NCBI RefSeq assembly: GCF_037126465.1
Contig: NC_088205.1
Coordinates: 26,953,482 to 27,017,481, forward strand
Direction of reading: 5' to 3'
Source of the DNA: Ornithodoros turicata
Taxonomy: Eukaryota; Arthropoda; Arachnida; Ixodida; Argasidae
Length of the DNA stretch: 64,000 nt
The position numbers and the translations under genes are program-made. Position 1 is the first letter of the stretch; the number at the start of each line of letters is the position of its first letter. Shown piece after piece: positions 21,313-32,321 of the stretch. The notes under the pieces were generated by a model. It did not search any database. It saw only the letters and a program-made list of their open reading frames with translations, and was not told where the DNA came from.

Positions 21313-22127
21313 CAGAGCCGTATATTAAAAGGGAGTCTGGCCATTAATGGGTCATACCTATACCTGAAGCTCCACCCACTTTTTCAGCTTTCAGACCAAT
21401 GAAGTCTTCAAATATGGGGCGCTATCAATCAGCCTATCCTCACTATTTGCCCCCCTATCCAACATGGGGAGCGCCATTTTGGGTGGCAAGTGGATTGGAT
21501 GGGATTGAAATGGATACCTCTCGCAATCTGCAAAAGTCGTGGATTGTTGGTGCAAATTTGATGAGCGCCACCTAGGGAGCGTAAGGCACGTCGGGAATTG
21601 TCGTCTGCTTCCGTCATGGTACCGCTGCCGGCAGAACCACCTGCTGGGACACATTCTGTTGTCGGTATGATTTTTAAACAAATCTACATGAATAGTTGGA
21701 ATATAAGAGGCAAGAATGTTTATATCCATGAAATCCAGCTGTTAAATATAAGATTGTACAGCACAGCGCCGCTTTTGTTATGATTTCGTTGTGATCGCCG
21801 TGTTCACTAGGCCTAACACCGGCGACAAAACGTATTATTTTCAGTTAGATATCGATGGATGAGCATAAGTTGAAACTGATTTCCGAGAAATCTATATTAG
21901 GATGTACATTTGCAGCGTAAACTCAGGTTAGTCTGTGAAAATTTTTTGTCACGAAATCCCCGCTTCATTGTGTTTGTTTTCGTCGCCATTTTGGGTGGCA
22001 GTATGGTGTCATGGCGACCCCCTTGGTAAAAAGCAAACCAATCATAGGAGCGAAACTGTGATTGACAGGTCGAGCCTCTTTTTGTGACTCCTCCCAATGG
22101 CCAGACTCCCTTTAATATACGGCTCTG
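21313..22127. mobile_element. 815-bp MITE with 8-bp target duplication (hAT- or P-like)
   Basis: Both termini read CAGAGCCGTATATTAAA and GGGAGTCTGGCCATT inward, with one A inserted on the left. The duplicated 8-mer CGGCGTAG stands at 21305-21312 and 22128-22135. Terminal repeats exceed 30 bp. An 8-bp duplication fits hAT or P superfamilies; I cannot decide between them. A short exon-like frame with ATG at 21616 and a GTATGA donor is present, but no transposase domain. Confidence 0.85.
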
Positions 22128-22135
22128 CGGCGTAG

Positions 22136-23901
22136 TGGAGCGGTGCGACGCCTGGTGTCACACAACCCCCTGTACAGCGGGCAACACTGAAAATTGGTAT
22201 TACACACTATGACATCGGAACTTCGTTATTTTAGTAACCATATTATTAGTTTTCCTGTTTACCTATGCATTCTGAAACCCCTGTTAATAGTTTCACCTGT
22301 TAACCCCTGTTTTTGCGAAGTAACCCAGTGCTGGCCGCTGTTCGAGGGGGGCTCTCCCTACTTCTCTGCTGCGCCTGCGCGCTCCTTTTGTTCGCGGCCT
22401 CTTTCGAACGAACAAACTCTCCTGTGAACCTCTGTGAACAAACATGTCCCGACGCTGTCTGGCTTCGTGAACGTCTGACACATTTTTTTCAACGGCTCAG
22501 CATTTCATTTCAGTTCGCTTATCCGTTTATCCTCAGATATGGATCGTTGTGTGGATTGCAAGGGCGGATTTTATGGTGGATTGTGGTGGATTGTTATGTC
22601 GGGCCCAGTGTTATACGCATGCAATGTGGTTGCCGCCGTATGTGTCAGAAGTACGGATTCATTTCGAGTACCTAGTACAGTGTTGCCCGTAATCTTTAAT
22701 TGTAATTTTCTAATTAACTGCAATGTCGATTGGAATGAAACTTGCACAGTTTTTGTCCTGGTGGCTTGGACTATCGAATAGCCACACTAAATGACATTTG
22801 ATCGGTGCTGCTTTACAGTACCTTTAAAGCGGTACAACTTTTTAAAGCACAACATCTATTAGGGCAGCAGAGATACCGCTTTTACAGTGAAAGTAATTAC
22901 TGAGCTTGTTTAATTAAATATTTCTGGCTGAATGTTTATTTCGCGGAATTAGAGGTTGTCATTGTTTAAAGTTAGCCCGTGCTTTTTTTTTAAGTACTGA
23001 GACGGGCACGTACTTTCAGATATCATTCGTCAGATCTTGCCGCGCAAATCAACCGAAATTGAGACCCATTCCAGAAACCGGCAAATAAACGAACTTCGGC
23101 AAAAAATAAACATGCACCCTAACACTTTTATCAAATAACTCAATTAGATAATCTTACGTAAGTGAACAACTGCAAGCTACATGCTCCCTCGCACAGAATG
23201 TCCGTACCGCCGTATAGCCCGCCTGCTAAAAAGCGGTATCTAAAAATTTTAATGGGTGAAGAATTTTTCACGTCTTGACGTAACGTTGAAGAAAAGTAGA
23301 ATTTCACAAATTTACGTAGCATCTCCCAGTGGTTGAACCAGGCGTCCCAACATTTATTTGACGGCAACAGGGTACTTTGGAACTCTGCGTTATCGATATA
23401 CTAACTCCTCGTAGGGCAGCTGCAGTGCAGTAGAGCTCTTTATCTCCACGTTGCGTCGATTCCAGACCCCGATATCAGGTCACGTACTTCCCCACAGACT
23501 GAGCTCGTCATTTATATCGCCATGGAGACGGGCGATCTCCTCACAAAAGAGTTTCAGCAGACGGAAGCCACGCTGCAGTCAGAGGCAAATGGGCTTAGCC
23601 TCTGAGCAAAGCCGTTCGTGCCAGATCGCGCAGATGCAATTTCAGAGGGATGAAATGGAACACACAGAAATATTTGCTGCGCTGAATAGTTGTGAGAACA
23701 GTACCAATATATTGATACAGGGGGAAGTTCGAGAGAAAGAACATGCTTCGTCGATTGTCAGATTTCTCAGTTACAATATATGCGTAACTGGTTAATATAT
23801 ATATATGATAGCGCGCAATGCGGTAATTGCATATAATGTTGAGAACTGATGCACAATGTCGTGGTGATAGGACGGTAATTTGTAATGTGCCGGCAGGTAT
23901 A
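22136..23901. other. No recognisable feature
   Basis: 1.8 kb without a recognised gene or element end; several short frames lack any domain signal. Confidence 0.4.
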
Positions 23902-24130
23902 CAGGGTGTCCCCGAAAACGTGTCATGGAATTATAATAAAAAAACTACACCACCTAGAGGTCAACGGCATATGTTCTTACTGGGTTTTTGCCACCTCCTG
24001 ATGTGAATGTCGTGTAACGTAAGTTTAATTATGTCAATTTTTGCTAACTGAAGTCGGAAATTTGCCAAGTAAAGGTCACTTTACTTTACCCTGAGCGCGA
24101 GTGTTTCAGACTCCACTCACATAACACGAC
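23902..24130 (+). mobile_element. Mariner-type element, one end only
   Basis: TA-CAGGGTGTCCCCGAAAACG marks a terminus of the CAGGGTG type seen at 1200. I found no matching right end, so the element is truncated; its inner limit is approximate. Confidence 0.45.
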
Positions 24131-24624
24131 ACAAGCGGCACTCGCGCACCCGGGAGTGTGAGATCCCGAGCCGCGTTTCGCGTTCCAATTTCATTTCGGT
24201 GCATGGAAGCAGACGACAGACGCACGGGTGCTTGAGATTTTCCGTGACGTACTTCCTGTTGAGCGAGTCCCAACCTTTACCCCACCTTTTTCTTTCTTCC
24301 TAATCTATATATCTAGTCTAATAAGCATGCTCGTGCTTGCTGTTGATGTTGATGTTGGCGAAAAAATTAACAGGGAGAGATTGAATTCGTCACACGACAA
24401 ATTCGGCTACTCCCTTAAACAGACCCCCCCCCCCACCACCACCACACACACATACACACAAAGGGGGAAAGTACAGGCCCGCAATTTTCACGATATCTAT
24501 CGGCCAAAGGCCAAATCATGGGCTAACGTAGCGCACATTGAATCACACAGTCCTAATAGACTGACTCCATCGCACACCTCTGAATAAATGTCACAAGCGC
24601 TGCCAAGGCAGCATCCCTCTTGTC

Positions 24625-24815
24625 AGAGGCGTGCGCCTTTTTGTGGCACTTTGATGTTCGTAATTGTCACAAAAAGGCGTACGCCCCCCCCCCCCCCCCC
24701 CGTTTTCAACAAATCAGGGCAGATAACGACATCATTCGAGATGATGGTTGGCTAGGGGCGTGCTATGCGATGAAGTACATTTCTAAGAGTGAAGGACCCA
24801 GCACATTTACGAGGT
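24625..24815 (+). repeat. Hairpin plus dispersed repeat (copy A)
   Basis: GGCGTGCGCCTTTTTGTG pairs with CACAAAAAGGCGTACGCC across 24 bp. A run of 17 Cs follows, then a segment shared with 44030-44110 and inverted at 42715-42795 (ATTCGAGATGATGG...GCGTGCTATGCGATG). Confidence 0.6.
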
Positions 24816-25883
24816 CAAAGCTGTGATTGTCCAGTCGGTCGAGAGCAAATTTCATGCGTATCTATAACAGTGCACGAGAACGCGCCCAGTGTCCTCTACG
24901 ATTGCACAAGGTTGCTTGCAGTTGTTGCTACGAGTGTCAGCTTCTGTGGCGCTAATGCCAGCTGCTCCGAAACTATATCGACGCACGTAAAAAGGGAATG
25001 AATAACCTAGGCATTATACGCTTGACCAGAATAACTATACCTTGCGAAATTGTGAGCTATACTATGAGCCGCGTACAAGCACAAATTATGACCCACAAAT
25101 CATTACGCACAACGGACATTAGAAGCTTTTAAAGCTAAGGCAATACAAAAATAACTTATTGCGATGCGATTTGTAGGGGTATAATTATCTATATGTTAGA
25201 TTTGCCTCTATTGCTTCGTTTGCACTTGCTTGCATTACTTGTCTTGAATGACTATATGGACAGAATGGGCACCGAGACCTCGTCGGACCCGCAGGCTTTA
25301 GTCTCGAGGTCCATCCAGATGTATTCTGGAGAATAAAGCGTCCGGGAATACGTTAAGGAGGTAAGGGTGTTCAACAAGTGACCCTCAGATACGGCTGAGG
25401 AGGACAACTCGGGAAATGTACGGGTACTGTCTATCTCTTGTCGGGATGAAACAGATATGAAGCTAACGAATCGCGTAACAACAATAAGAGTTATTATTAA
25501 TAATACTCAATTTGTGTTCTTCTGTGACGGACTAAAGGGAGAAGAAAAATGTAAAATAAACTCTCAGCAAGCACAAGCAGGACGGTTCAAGCTTCCTGTT
25601 CAAACTTTTGTACATGAACAGGTTTGTAGACGAACGTGTTTTGCACCACACATAAAGTCCCCTGGGTCTCCATGTTCGACTATAGGCTACATTATTACAC
25701 ATTGTGACACATTAGTACAAGTATTACATGTCTAGGTCTCCATGTATTACGCCATGCCTGAAAGCTTCACGATTTTCCCATTGAAAGCTTCCTTAGAACT
25801 AAGTTTACATAGCTACCGCAATGGCGATCGCTACACGGCCCAGATACGCTAAGAATGGCGGCGATATCGTTCGGATGGCCTTA

Positions 25884-25960
25884 AGATTTGATTGATTGAT
25901 TGATTTGTAAAAGAAAAAATGGAGATGTTAGTCTCGAGCCACTCGGGACTGGCTACTCCA
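25884..25960 (-). repeat. LINE 3' tail with stem-loop
   Basis: The minus strand reads GTCCCGAGTGGCTCGAGAC (7 of 8 paired), then TAACATCTCCATTTTTTCTT and a TACAAATCAATCAATCAATC tail. Confidence 0.7.
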
Positions 25961-27159
25961 GGACGCGTTATTCTGAAAAGAAAGGTAAACTACACAAATC
26001 TATACACTTTGAAACGGAATGGATGAAAACATCGCCACAAAACTTGGCACCAAAAGCAACAGTGTAGGAGAGTCCACGTGCGAAATCTCAATGCACAAAA
26101 AACAGCGAGCGTCACAATGTGCTAATGAATAATACTGTGTCGAATAGTAACAAAATAGCGGTTTATAGCACGTGTTTTGAAAAATTCCATTCTACCAGCA
26201 GCTGGAAGATGTGTGAATTGTCATACCTGCACTACACATAATCGAAAACGTCTGGTTAGCCGGAAAAAACGGTTAGCGTCGTCATCACACTATGCTATTA
26301 TGATCATCTGTTGGCGCAGAACGTACCGGTCTTCGGCCAGCATTTAAGTTACTTCAAATTAAGAGTCGAGCTCAAAGTTCAATACATATAAAGTTTACTC
26401 GGAGACACAGGGTATAACGAATTACAAATAAGTTGTGCACGCGCGCTTGAAACCACATTGAGGAGATAGTATACGGTCTAACTGTTTCTCGCAATGGATA
26501 GCGGTCTGCTTATCAGTTTTTTAGCCGATGTAGAGAGCGACAATGTGCTTTTTAATTTTTAACTATTCAATTGAATTATTCGCTTTTATTCGCAGTTTTC
26601 CAGAGCGCCAGCAGTGTACTTTTAGGCACTATGGAGGCATTTCAAATCGAGAACACTACGTCACTTTCAAAATTGAGATGGGTGTCCGGTGCCCATGCAT
26701 AAGACGAGAGTTCTATTGGGCTTCTCAAGAAAAAGTTTAAATGTAAACGACAAAACCCACCGCCGCTCTGGGCCAATTTAGTCACTCGAAGGCACAGCTG
26801 CGATTTCGAGACGTCGCTCTCACTCCACTCGAAAAAGGGAAAAAGAAGATGGATAGGGTTGTCCCTATTTCTGATTTTGCAGTATAGCTTCGATGAATTT
26901 GTTCTCCATGATGGATTATATTGGGGTATGGGCCCTGCGGTGCGCGCAGTCAACAACTTTGTCCTACGCCATTGGGCAATACATTCAACGTGCATTATGT
27001 CATTCTAAGCGATTTGCTGGCACAGCCCCATGGCACAACCAATAGCTCTACCTCCATTTTAATTGTTTCCTGCTACCACAAATATCACCCAAAAAACAAC
27101 ACTTGATTGGCAACCGAAGCGTATAATTTGGACTGCTGCTCATGGAAATCGTTCTCACC

Positions 27160-27232
27160 TTGGTGAGCACAAATATATATATATATATAATAACATTAAT
27201 TAACGTTAACATATATAATAACATTGGTGAGC

Positions 27233-27301
<69 letters not shown>
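27160..27301. repeat. Duplicated segment and long AT microsatellite
   Basis: TTGGTGAGCACAAATATAT occurs at 27160 and again at 27224, each followed by an AT run. The second run spans about 64 bp of pure AT and abuts the inverted repeat at 27303. Confidence 0.9.
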
Positions 27302-27302
<1 letters not shown>

Positions 27303-27304
<2 letters not shown>

Positions 27305-27523
27305 CTGGAAACGCCTCGGAATGGTGCTGTGGCATAATGCTTTTTAGAAATATTTTAGTTTGATAGTGTTGGCTGATACGCGCACATATACATACGATAT
27401 ATATAAACTAATACAGAGAGAGATACGCACACTATAGACTGTGTACGTATCAGCTAACACTGTCAAACTAAAATATTTCTAAAAAGCATGATGCCACAGC
27501 ACCATTCCGATGCGTTTCCAGCG
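27303..27523. repeat. Inverted repeat with 78-bp arms
   Basis: Arms 27303-27380 and 27446-27523 match at 74 of 78 positions around a 65-bp spacer. They begin CGCTGGAAACGCCTCGG and run to GGCTGATACG. A foldback MITE is likely; no target duplication could be read because the left side borders the AT repeat. Confidence 0.85.
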
Positions 27524-28099
27524 ACCGTAAAGACGAGGGGCAGCCGCAAGTTCTCTGGATAGTTTCCAATGCAGACGACAGCTGTAAACACCTGAAATTG
27601 TTGTCTGCTCTGTCTGCAGAAAACCGTCCTGAATAGTAACAGTCACCTCGAAACAGCCGGCACATCAGAGTCAAAACACTGTTCTGTCACCTGTCTTTTG
27701 CAGTCGTTTGAAAAATGTTCCCCGAAAGAAGAAACGTGAGATAATATATAGCTAGCAACGGGAGACGCTGGGGTGCTCTGTCGTCAGCCGAAGCCAGAGC
27801 CTCGAAAATGAAAGACGGCACGAAAGCCACATGGTTCGTTCGTCGCAAAATAATAATAATAAACGATATCGTCCTTCCATTTCTCTCGCTACACTTAGCG
27901 CATACTGGCCACACTGGAAGGGCCATAGTCTTCGCATGACGTCATGGGGAAAGGTCCTTCCGGGTGAGCGAGGACTCAACTGAGCGCGCAGAGAGGAGAA
28001 TGGAAAACGTCGCCAACCAACATCGCGAAAGAGAAACGAGTGCACACACACACAAAAAGGATGGAAACTGGAAATGTTCCAGGCCCACTATTATTATTG

Positions 28100-29500
28100 T
28101 GGCTGAGAAGAGGACGTAAACGAAAATCGCCCGGGGTAATGAACTGGTTATCGGTTTCTGCTGTTTGTTACGAAGTTTAACGTCTTAGTGTGTGCGGCTC
28201 TTTCCTGTATGGCGCAAGTATTAAAAACAAGTGATAGAAATAGGGCGCCAGGTTTTTGTAGCGACTGGAAACGGCAGCAGGAATGAATGTGGACAACGTT
28301 AAAACCACAAAAGGTTCGTAACATACAGTCAGCCTCCCAGCTGTAAATTACACTGTCACTGTTTCGACAAGAGTATAAGGAAACTGTGTAAACGAAGCCA
28401 TTGCACTGACCTACGCAAAAATCTCGAGGTATCTGTTCTGATCAGACGAAATGGACATCCCAGAAAGTGTGAGCAAGAAAGGAGTGAAAAAGGATGTGAG
28501 GAGAAGAAGAACTCCATAGAAAAGCAAATGATAACGTTAAAGTAGCACAGAAGTCATTTTTAACACCCAGTTTTCTTCCTATAAAACTGTTAAGTAGGCC
28601 AGTAAGATGCACCATGCGAAGTAATTCCCATCACAGAGTCATGATTATCGCGGAAATTGAATTTAAAGTACGCCGCAAAAAGCAACCGTGCGCAACGGCG
28701 GTGAAGAGCAGTACCAGCCTGTGATCTGCCTGGAACCTCACGCTGATGCTATAAGGAGAACGCTCGTTGAATGGTCTAGAAAATTGTCTGCTACTCCTCT
28801 GTCGCCTGCTACTCGGCTGTTCGGGGTTCTGAAAAAGCCTTTCTCCTCGCTCGGTAATGATTCGGCCGCTCTTCTATCCTCAATTCACCGGGAGATCTGG
28901 CAAAACTGGTTTACGGCGGCAAGGGGACAAGGCGCTGACCCCCACTGACCGGCGAACCAGAACGAGTTCTCCTTATAACGTCATCTATGACGTGCCATCA
29001 AACCTTCTTCTCCTCGTTATACACGGAGTGGCGAGTTAAGGGTGAAGGCGCGGACCCATGTTTATGTGAGTTTTGTTTTTGTTTTTTGTTTGGGGGGGGG
29101 GGGGATCTTATATACACTCTGAAAACGAGGGATATCTACAGTTGTTCTTACATTTTTTTAGTTGGCTTTCGGTTCCTCTTATATACAACACGTGAGGACA
29201 CTTCCCGTAGGATGAAGAAGAAACAGAAAATAATAAGTTATTTATTATATTATTTAATAATTCCGGAACACTGTTTGGTTCCTTCAGGTGTCGTAACAGG
29301 AATTGGACACACAAAAACAATAAAAGAAAGAGAGAAAAACAAATTACAAGTATTGATACACAAAAGTGCACAACAACACACTTGAGCGATAACAACTGAA
29401 TACGCCGACGACAACGAAGACGCCGAGACAATGTTAACTACGTCAAACGGCCATGCATTCCAATCGCGGATCGTGCGAAGGAAAACTGAAAACTTAAAGC
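28100..29500. other. No recognisable feature
   Basis: Contains a run of about 14 Gs near 29091 but no recognised gene or element end. Confidence 0.4.
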
Positions 29501-29539
29501 AGTTGTAGTTTCAATGAATGAAAAAAAAAAGAAAAAGAA

Positions 29540-30536
29540 CAGTGTTGGCCCGGGAGACGATAAAGAAAGGTATCTATCCCGTTCAATACAAACACGATTA
29601 TGCATAATCTAATACAGGAGTTCGAGGCGATGTTCCTTTCGTCTCAGCTGTAGTTAGGGTTGCCACATTTCAGAGTGAAAAATACCGGCTGAGGGAGAGG
29701 AGGTGGAATAGAGGGAAAGGAGGAAAGACTCGTGAGAAAGGGAAAGTGGGTGAGGAACGTTCTAGCTGGCTCGACACAACCACCAACAGCTTTCCACAAC
29801 CACTGCTCTTGTACCCTCCGAACACAAGACGTAATAAATAACAATGATAATAATAATAACAATGAATAATAATAATAATGAATAACTAAGAAAACGACTG
29901 GTGACTGCGAAGTTTGGTCTGTGCTCCAGATGTATTCAAGCTGCAGAGGAATGTTGAAGGAAAAACCCCGTAAAAGCCCTTATGAAAGGTCTTGAGCCAC
30001 AAATACCGGCAGAAGGCTGCCGGTATCACCTTCCTACCGGCAACCGGCAGAGGAAGCAAATAACCGGCTGAGCCGGTATAATACCGGCCTGGTGGCAACC
30101 CTAGCTGTAGTGGAGGTAATCTGTGCCCAGCACTGAGAGCAGACGGCAAGTGGGTGGATCGGTACTTGTTACAAATCAAACGTACAGCTTTCCTTTGTAT
30201 ACGCTCGAGTTTATCAGCGCAGTATTTGGTGTGCGGGCCCCAGATAACATGACACAGTACATAATATAGCACGGTATATTCAAGAAGGGGAAGAACAAGA
30301 GATTTGGATGCGGTTAATTTGACATTGAAAGAAGTTGAGTGCAGGAAACGACTCAACCAGTAAAGACGTTTGAAAGCTTGAGAACAAATATTGTCGATAT
30401 GTTTATTGCAGCGTAGGTCAGACGAAATAGCATGTATCTTGGCAAAGGGCACGTTGGGGGAAATGTACACCACCGATGCGTTACTTCTTCTTCGTTTCTC
30501 CTCTTCTGTCTTTCGGCGATGCGACATATGGGACAA
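29540..30536 (-). pseudogene. CR1/L2-like LINE, post-RT region, split by a MITE
   Basis: The minus strand encodes the conserved block after the RT domain: ISSDLRCNKHIDNICSQAFK, RLYWLSRFLHS, KSLVLPLLEYTVLYY, WGPHTKYCADKLERIQRKAV and RLICNKYR. This is typical of CR1/Rex-like LINEs. At the codons for Leu-Gln the frame is interrupted by the 449-bp element 29655-30103. On the far side it resumes as LRRKEHRLELLY, a stop, IMHNRVCIERDRYL, again matching the family. It is an old, non-functional copy; there is a short tandem duplication within LEYTVLYYVLCHVIW. Confidence 0.75.
29655..30103. mobile_element. hAT-type MITE inserted in a CR1-like LINE
   Basis: Perfect 12-bp ends TAGGGTTGCCAC / GTGGCAACCCTA are flanked by the 8-mer GCTGTAGT at 29647-29654 and 30104-30111. 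Subterminal ACCGGC words are abundant at both ends. An AAT microsatellite occupies the interior near 29832-29885. Excision of the element and one duplication copy reunites the LINE reading frame. Confidence 0.9.
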
Positions 30537-32060
30537 GATCGGCGCGAAATTTGAAATTTGAGAAAGGGTGGCTCCGATGAGTTAGCGTCGATGGAGGTGC
30601 TTCTTCTCTTTTTCTCTGGTCGGCTAACGTCACATAAACTCATACCATTCCTGCGCTGTTTCCTGACTCGTGGAAGCCGACTGAACGTGGTGCGTACGGT
30701 CAAACGACGAAGAAATGAGGTGTACATTATCACTCACGATATTTCCTAGCATGTTTAATGGACACACGTCCGATAAATGCAAAAATATGGAGATCGTAGA
30801 ACAGACTCTCAGGGACGGAGCTGACCGCCTTTTTTTTGTGTGTCAGTGTCTGAGTATTCTGATCCCAAATCTTCGTCCATTGTGTTGTTTCGGGTATGTA
30901 ACACAGCGGCTGCGACCGGCGTGGTATGAGGCCTTGTATGTATTTGTCCCCTCTATGTTGTTCCAGCCTCAGAACATCAGTTCTTTCATATACTGCTTGT
31001 CCGCTCCATGCAGAGTGAAGGTCAACGCGGTGGCCTTGGAGGGAGAGATTTCTGCGACATCCTCTCCACGTTCCTATTTCGCTTTGAGTTCTTTCTAATT
31101 TGAGGCATAATTCGTCACATGAGGAAGAAACAAAGCTTATGGCAGGTATACAGTTGATGTTATGCACCAACTACGATGTGCAGCAATTTTCTCTTGCGAA
31201 GTCTCCATTTAGACCTTGAAATGACACTTCAACCTTCTCGAGACGATATAAAAATAATAATACAACCATATTTATGCGTTCAATATCTCTAAATGTAGGC
31301 TGAAAACTGTACTTGAAACTAAACAGTCCCCCACGGAAAATGACATCAGGCGAATCTCAATGTGAGTCACAACAGAAGCGCAGGTACGTCTTTTAAAGCG
31401 CGCGTCTGCATGCACGAATGCAGAGTAGGAAGACGAGCAAAGTGCTGCGGACGTCGGGAAAAAAGCATTTGAGCGTTCAAACATTCAACACTGAGTAAGC
31501 AGATGCCGCTTTCCGTATGCAAAACGTCGTCTGCGTCTTACGACAGGATGCGGGAAATCTCCGTGTGCAGGGAACTCGCAGCGCCTCATCCAACGGAATC
31601 GTCTTACAACGGGACGGACATGAAGACCGGTAAGGATTGCACTATTTACGCGACATTTCTTCCTTTACGAGCTTTACACGTTCATTCGTATGCAAAAAAG
31701 GTACAGTTTAAAAGTTTCCGCGCGTCTTTAACTATACCATTTCAGATCTAGCAAAATCTCTACGAATGCATGCCTGTTTCATCTCTTGTTTGCGGAGTAC
31801 CGTTTCCACGTTGCAAAGGGGGGGAGGGGGCACGGTACAACGGTGACAAAATCTGCTAAAAGTCACGTACGAGCACATTGTTAACTGTAATCTTTGCGAT
31901 ACTTAGTACCCAACCATGCACCGTGTGTGCGTGCACGGGTGTCGTTACATCGGGACCGTTACCCCCCTTCTCGATCACCTTTGGTTCTCGATAGGCAGCA
32001 GGCTTCCTGGCGCGGTACACATTGAGAACGCTCCGTTAATTATGAGAAATGATGCACGTA
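30537..32060. other. No recognised gene
   Basis: A minus-strand frame of 146 codons (31170-30730) is open but shows no domain I recognise and may be chance or an unknown element. There is a G-rich stretch near 31819. Confidence 0.3.
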
Positions 32061-32061
32061 A

Positions 32062-32120
32062 CAATGCGGTAGAGTATCGCCCCTGGCGATGAAACTTCCC
32101 AATCATAATCATCAAATAAA
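32062..32120 (+). repeat. LINE 3' tail with stem-loop
   Basis: CAATGCGGTAGAGTATCGCC, then CCTGGCGATGAAACTTCCC and a CATAATCATCAAATAAA tail. ATCGCC pairs with GGCGAT. Same framework as 3362, 52030 and 54880. Confidence 0.65.
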
Positions 32121-32263
32121 GTTGTTGTTTTTAACGCACGTCAAACAATCCTGGGGAACGTTGGAATATTTGAAACGCATCCGAGTTCCCATAAAAAAAT
32201 AAAATAAATTACGGCAACCGTTTTTTGTATAAAGTAACTAACTAGTTGATGTCTAGTTACAGT

Positions 32264-32309
32264 GGCTCGGGACTAACATCTCCCCAATTTTTTTCTTTTA
32301 CAAATCAAA
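32264..32309 (+). mobile_element. 46-bp LINE 3'-end insertion with 12-bp target duplication
   Basis: GGCTCGGGACTAACATCTCC, an oligo-T stretch and a TTTTACAAATCAAA tail are bounded by TCTAGTTACAGT at 32252-32263 and again at 32310-32321. It is an extremely 5'-truncated copy of the LINE whose tail is seen complete at 25884. It landed in a GTAACT-rich, hAT-like relic. Confidence 0.85.
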
Positions 32310-32321
32310 TCTAGTTACAGT

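Noticed and set aside
27048..27363. 95- and 73-codon frames with long Ile-Tyr repeats
   Set aside because: Translation of the AT microsatellite.
30730..31170. 146-codon minus-strand frame
   Set aside because: Open and moderately long, but I see no motif, no codon pattern and no link to neighbouring LINE; kept only as an unassigned note.
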